NCBI GenBank assembly: GCA_017411305.1
Contig: JAFQQI010000107.1
Span: forward strand, 124,001 to 188,000
Length of the DNA stretch: 64,000 nt
Direction: 5' to 3'
Source of the DNA: Lachnospiraceae bacterium
GTDB lineage: Bacteria > Bacillota > Clostridia > Lachnospirales > Lachnospiraceae
A program made the position numbers and the translations under genes. This document shows positions 62,464 to 64,000 of the stretch, one piece after another. The notes under the pieces were generated by a model, which saw only the letters and a list, made by a program, of their open reading frames with translations, was not told the DNA's origin and ran no database searches. How positions within the stretch are numbered: the stretch's first letter is position 1; each line of letters starts with the position of its first letter.

Positions 62464-63627
62464 ATGTTTACATATCATTGCTTAAATCCGATTGCTCATA
62501 TCGGTCTGAAGAGATTTAATGAGAATTATACAAGAACAGACGATGTAAATGAAGCTGAAGGTATCTTAGTGCGTAGTGCATCCATGCATGAAATGGAGCT
62601 AAGCGACAATTTACTGGCAGTTGCCAGAGCAGGTGCAGGTGTAAACAATATTCCTCTTGATAAATGTGCAGAAAAAGGTATTGTTGTATTTAATACACCC
62701 GGAGCTAACGCAAATGGTGTAAAGGAACTTGTAATTGCAGGTATGTTGCTTGCTTCCCGTGATGTTATCGGCGGCGTGGAATGGGTAAAATCTGCAAAGG
62801 ATGATGCTGATATTGCTAAAGCGGCAGAAAAAGAAAAGAAGAAATTTGCAGGTACCGAAATTGCAGGTAAGAAGCTCGGTATTATCGGACTTGGAGCTAT
62901 CGGTGGTAAGGTAGCAAATGCTGCTGTAAACTTGGGAATGGAAGTATACGGATATGACCCTTATGTTTCCGTTGATGCTGCATGGAATTTAAGCCGTGCC
63001 GTAAAGCATGTGCTTCATGTGGAAGAAATTTATGAAGAATGTGACTTTATTACTATTCATGTACCTGCACTTCCTCAGACCAAGGGAACCATTAATGCGG
63101 ATGCCATTTCTTTGATGAAGGATGGCGTAATTATCTTAAACTTTGCACGTGATGTATTATGCAATGAAGAAGACATATTAGATGGTATTGCATCCGGTAA
63201 AATCCGCAAATATGTAACAGACTTCCCGAACACAACAACTGCAGGAAAAGAAGGCTGTATTGTAATTCCTCATCTTGGCGCTTCCACAGAAGAATCAGAA
63301 GATAACTGTGCAGTAATGGCAGTAAAGGAATTGAAGAATTACTTAGAAAACGGAAATATTATTAATTCCGTAAACTTCCCCAGCTGTGATATGGGAGTTT
63401 GCACTCAGGCAGGACGTATTGGAATTTTCCACAAGAATATTGCCAATATGATTACCAAATTTACAGCATGCTTTGGTGATGAAGGAATTAATATTACTGA
63501 CATGATGAATAAGTCAAGAGGTGAATTTGCTTATACTATGATTGACTTAGAACAGCCTGCACAGAAGGCAATGATTGAAAAATTAGAGTCTATTGAAGGC
63601 GTAGTCAGAGTAAGAGTAGTGAAGTAA
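62464..63627 (+). CDS. serA: D-3-phosphoglycerate dehydrogenase
   Basis: 387 aa, first step of serine synthesis. NAD fold LGIIGLGAIGGKVANAAVNLG, catalytic His in IPHLGASTEESEDN, and a C-terminal ACT domain (about 310-387) for feedback control. ATG 62464 has GAGGAG upstream; an in-frame extension lies inside serC. Catalytic Arg/Glu segments are present. Followed by a bidirectional terminator. Confidence 0.96.
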   Translation: MFTYHCLNPIAHIGLKRFNENYTRTDDVNEAEGILVRSASMHEMELSDNLLAVARAGAGVNNIPLDKCAEKGIVVFNTPGANANGVKELVIAGMLLASRDVIGGVEWVKSAKDDADIAKAAEKEKKKFAGTEIAGKKLGIIGLGAIGGKVANAAVNLGMEVYGYDPYVSVDAAWNLSRAVKHVLHVEEIYEECDFITIHVPALPQTKGTINADAISLMKDGVIILNFARDVLCNEEDILDGIASGKIRKYVTDFPNTTTAGKEGCIVIPHLGASTEESEDNCAVMAVKELKNYLENGNIINSVNFPSCDMGVCTQAGRIGIFHKNIANMITKFTACFGDEGINITDMMNKSRGEFAYTMIDLEQPAQKAMIEKLESIEGVVRVRVVK

Positions 63628-63654
63628 TATATTAATTTAAGAATATATAAAAAG

Positions 63655-63679
63655 AGGGACGGCACTTTGCCGTCCCTTT
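63655..63679. terminator. Bidirectional terminator between serA and the right-edge gene
   Basis: Perfect 10-bp stem AGGGACGGCA (63655-63664) with TGCCGTCCCT (63668-63677), loop CTT. On the minus strand it is followed by CTTTTT, stronger than the TTTC tail on the plus strand. Confidence 0.88.
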
Positions 63680-63714
63680 CATATTAATTGTAATCGGAAT
63701 AATTTCAAGGTAAA

Positions 63715-64000
63715 TTATTTAAACTCCATAATACCTAAATCCTGCATATCAGACTTAAAGCGTTGATCCCTTTTGGCTGCTACAAGACTTGCAACATCCA
63801 TGTATTTGATGAAAATATCTTCTAAAGCCATACTGCGTTCATCAGCGATTTCTTTCATAACAGGTTTTAGCTTCTCCAGCTGTTCTGAGATACGCACTTT
63901 TTGAGGGTCGATATCGCCCATTACTTTTTCAGAATAAGCACTGATTCTGGTAAAAAGCTCTTTGTCACTTTCATCTAAAAAATTAAGGTCCTGGGGTTTG
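63715..64000 (-). CDS. Unknown protein, C-terminal part (runs off the window)
   Basis: The minus-strand frame is open from the window edge to the stop at 63715-63717, giving about 94 residues of a C-terminus. A Met at 63921 is internal and has no SD. The visible part is helical and charged, with a basic-acidic heptad-like stretch (DPQKVRISEQLEKLKPVMKE) and ends in MQDLGIMEFK. No family recognised. It converges on serA with a shared terminator. Confidence 0.75.
   Translation of the reverse strand, partial: KPQDLNFLDESDKELFTRISAYSEKVMGDIDPQKVRISEQLEKLKPVMKEIADERSMALEDIFIKYMDVASLVAAKRDQRFKSDMQDLGIMEFK

Overview
The window is AT-rich, gene-dense DNA from a low-GC, anaerobic, probably spore-forming Firmicute. 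The best fit is a Lachnospiraceae-type Clostridium. That is inference from gene content: a class B sortase with BspA-like surface proteins, Rex, formate-tetrahydrofolate ligase, NfnAB, a probable Re-citrate synthase, yqfC/yqfD and tepA. Almost all genes lie on the plus strand in short operons with strong Shine-Dalgarno (SD) sequences. Only abcF, aroC and a fragment at the right edge are on the minus strand. I see no rRNA, tRNA, CRISPR array, insertion sequence, prophage or riboswitch, and no gene-free gap longer than about 300 bases.

Layout. 0.2-1.2 kb: an Rpn/PD-(D/E)XK nuclease. 1.3-10.3 kb: a sortase B gene and two very large leucine-rich-repeat surface proteins sharing a TPxTGDxIHPKW sorting signal. 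10.4-11.3 kb: a subtilisin-like protease whose SD lies inside the preceding terminator. 11.3-14.7 kb: Re-citrate synthase-like enzyme, GntR regulator and NADP-isocitrate dehydrogenase, a glutamate-directed half TCA cycle; a perfect 12-bp palindrome covers the promoter -10. 14.7-21.3 kb: abcF divergent from rex-orf-nnr-alr, then an orphan mazF. 21.3-29.1 kb: a CNNM/CorC protein, yebC, metY, an unknown membrane protein, tepA and ftsK/spoIIIE. 29.1-38.7 kb: fhs, a zinc-ribbon/TPR/chitobiase-like protein, nfnAB, a Dabb protein, a MORN-repeat protein, a second zinc-ribbon membrane protein, rlmH and pdp. 38.7-45.3 kb: yqfC-yqfD-phoH-(degenerate pgpH)-ybeY, a lipid flippase and a BofC-like protein. 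45.3-51.2 kb: two overlapping FAD oxidoreductase genes, 5-formyl-THF cyclo-ligase, proA and a lactonase. 51.3-55.3 kb: aroC (minus), a D,D-carboxypeptidase, tgt and yajC. 55.3-63.6 kb: leuB-ilvD-ilvB, an L,D-transpeptidase, then serC-serA.

Working together. The region supplies amino-acid synthesis (glutamate, homocysteine, proline, leucine/valine/isoleucine, chorismate, serine), one-carbon folate metabolism, redox sensing and ferredoxin/NADPH balancing, cell-wall remodelling (Alr, VanY-like enzyme, YkuD enzyme, flippase) and sporulation. I found no single unmistakable new defence or mobile system. The most interesting signals are the sortase/giant-LRR cassette, the PgpH homologue whose HD motif reads HK, the GntR-type palindrome on the citrate-synthase promoter, the back-to-back abcF/rex promoters, the SD-burying terminator and a structured intergenic element at 51.24-51.32 kb.
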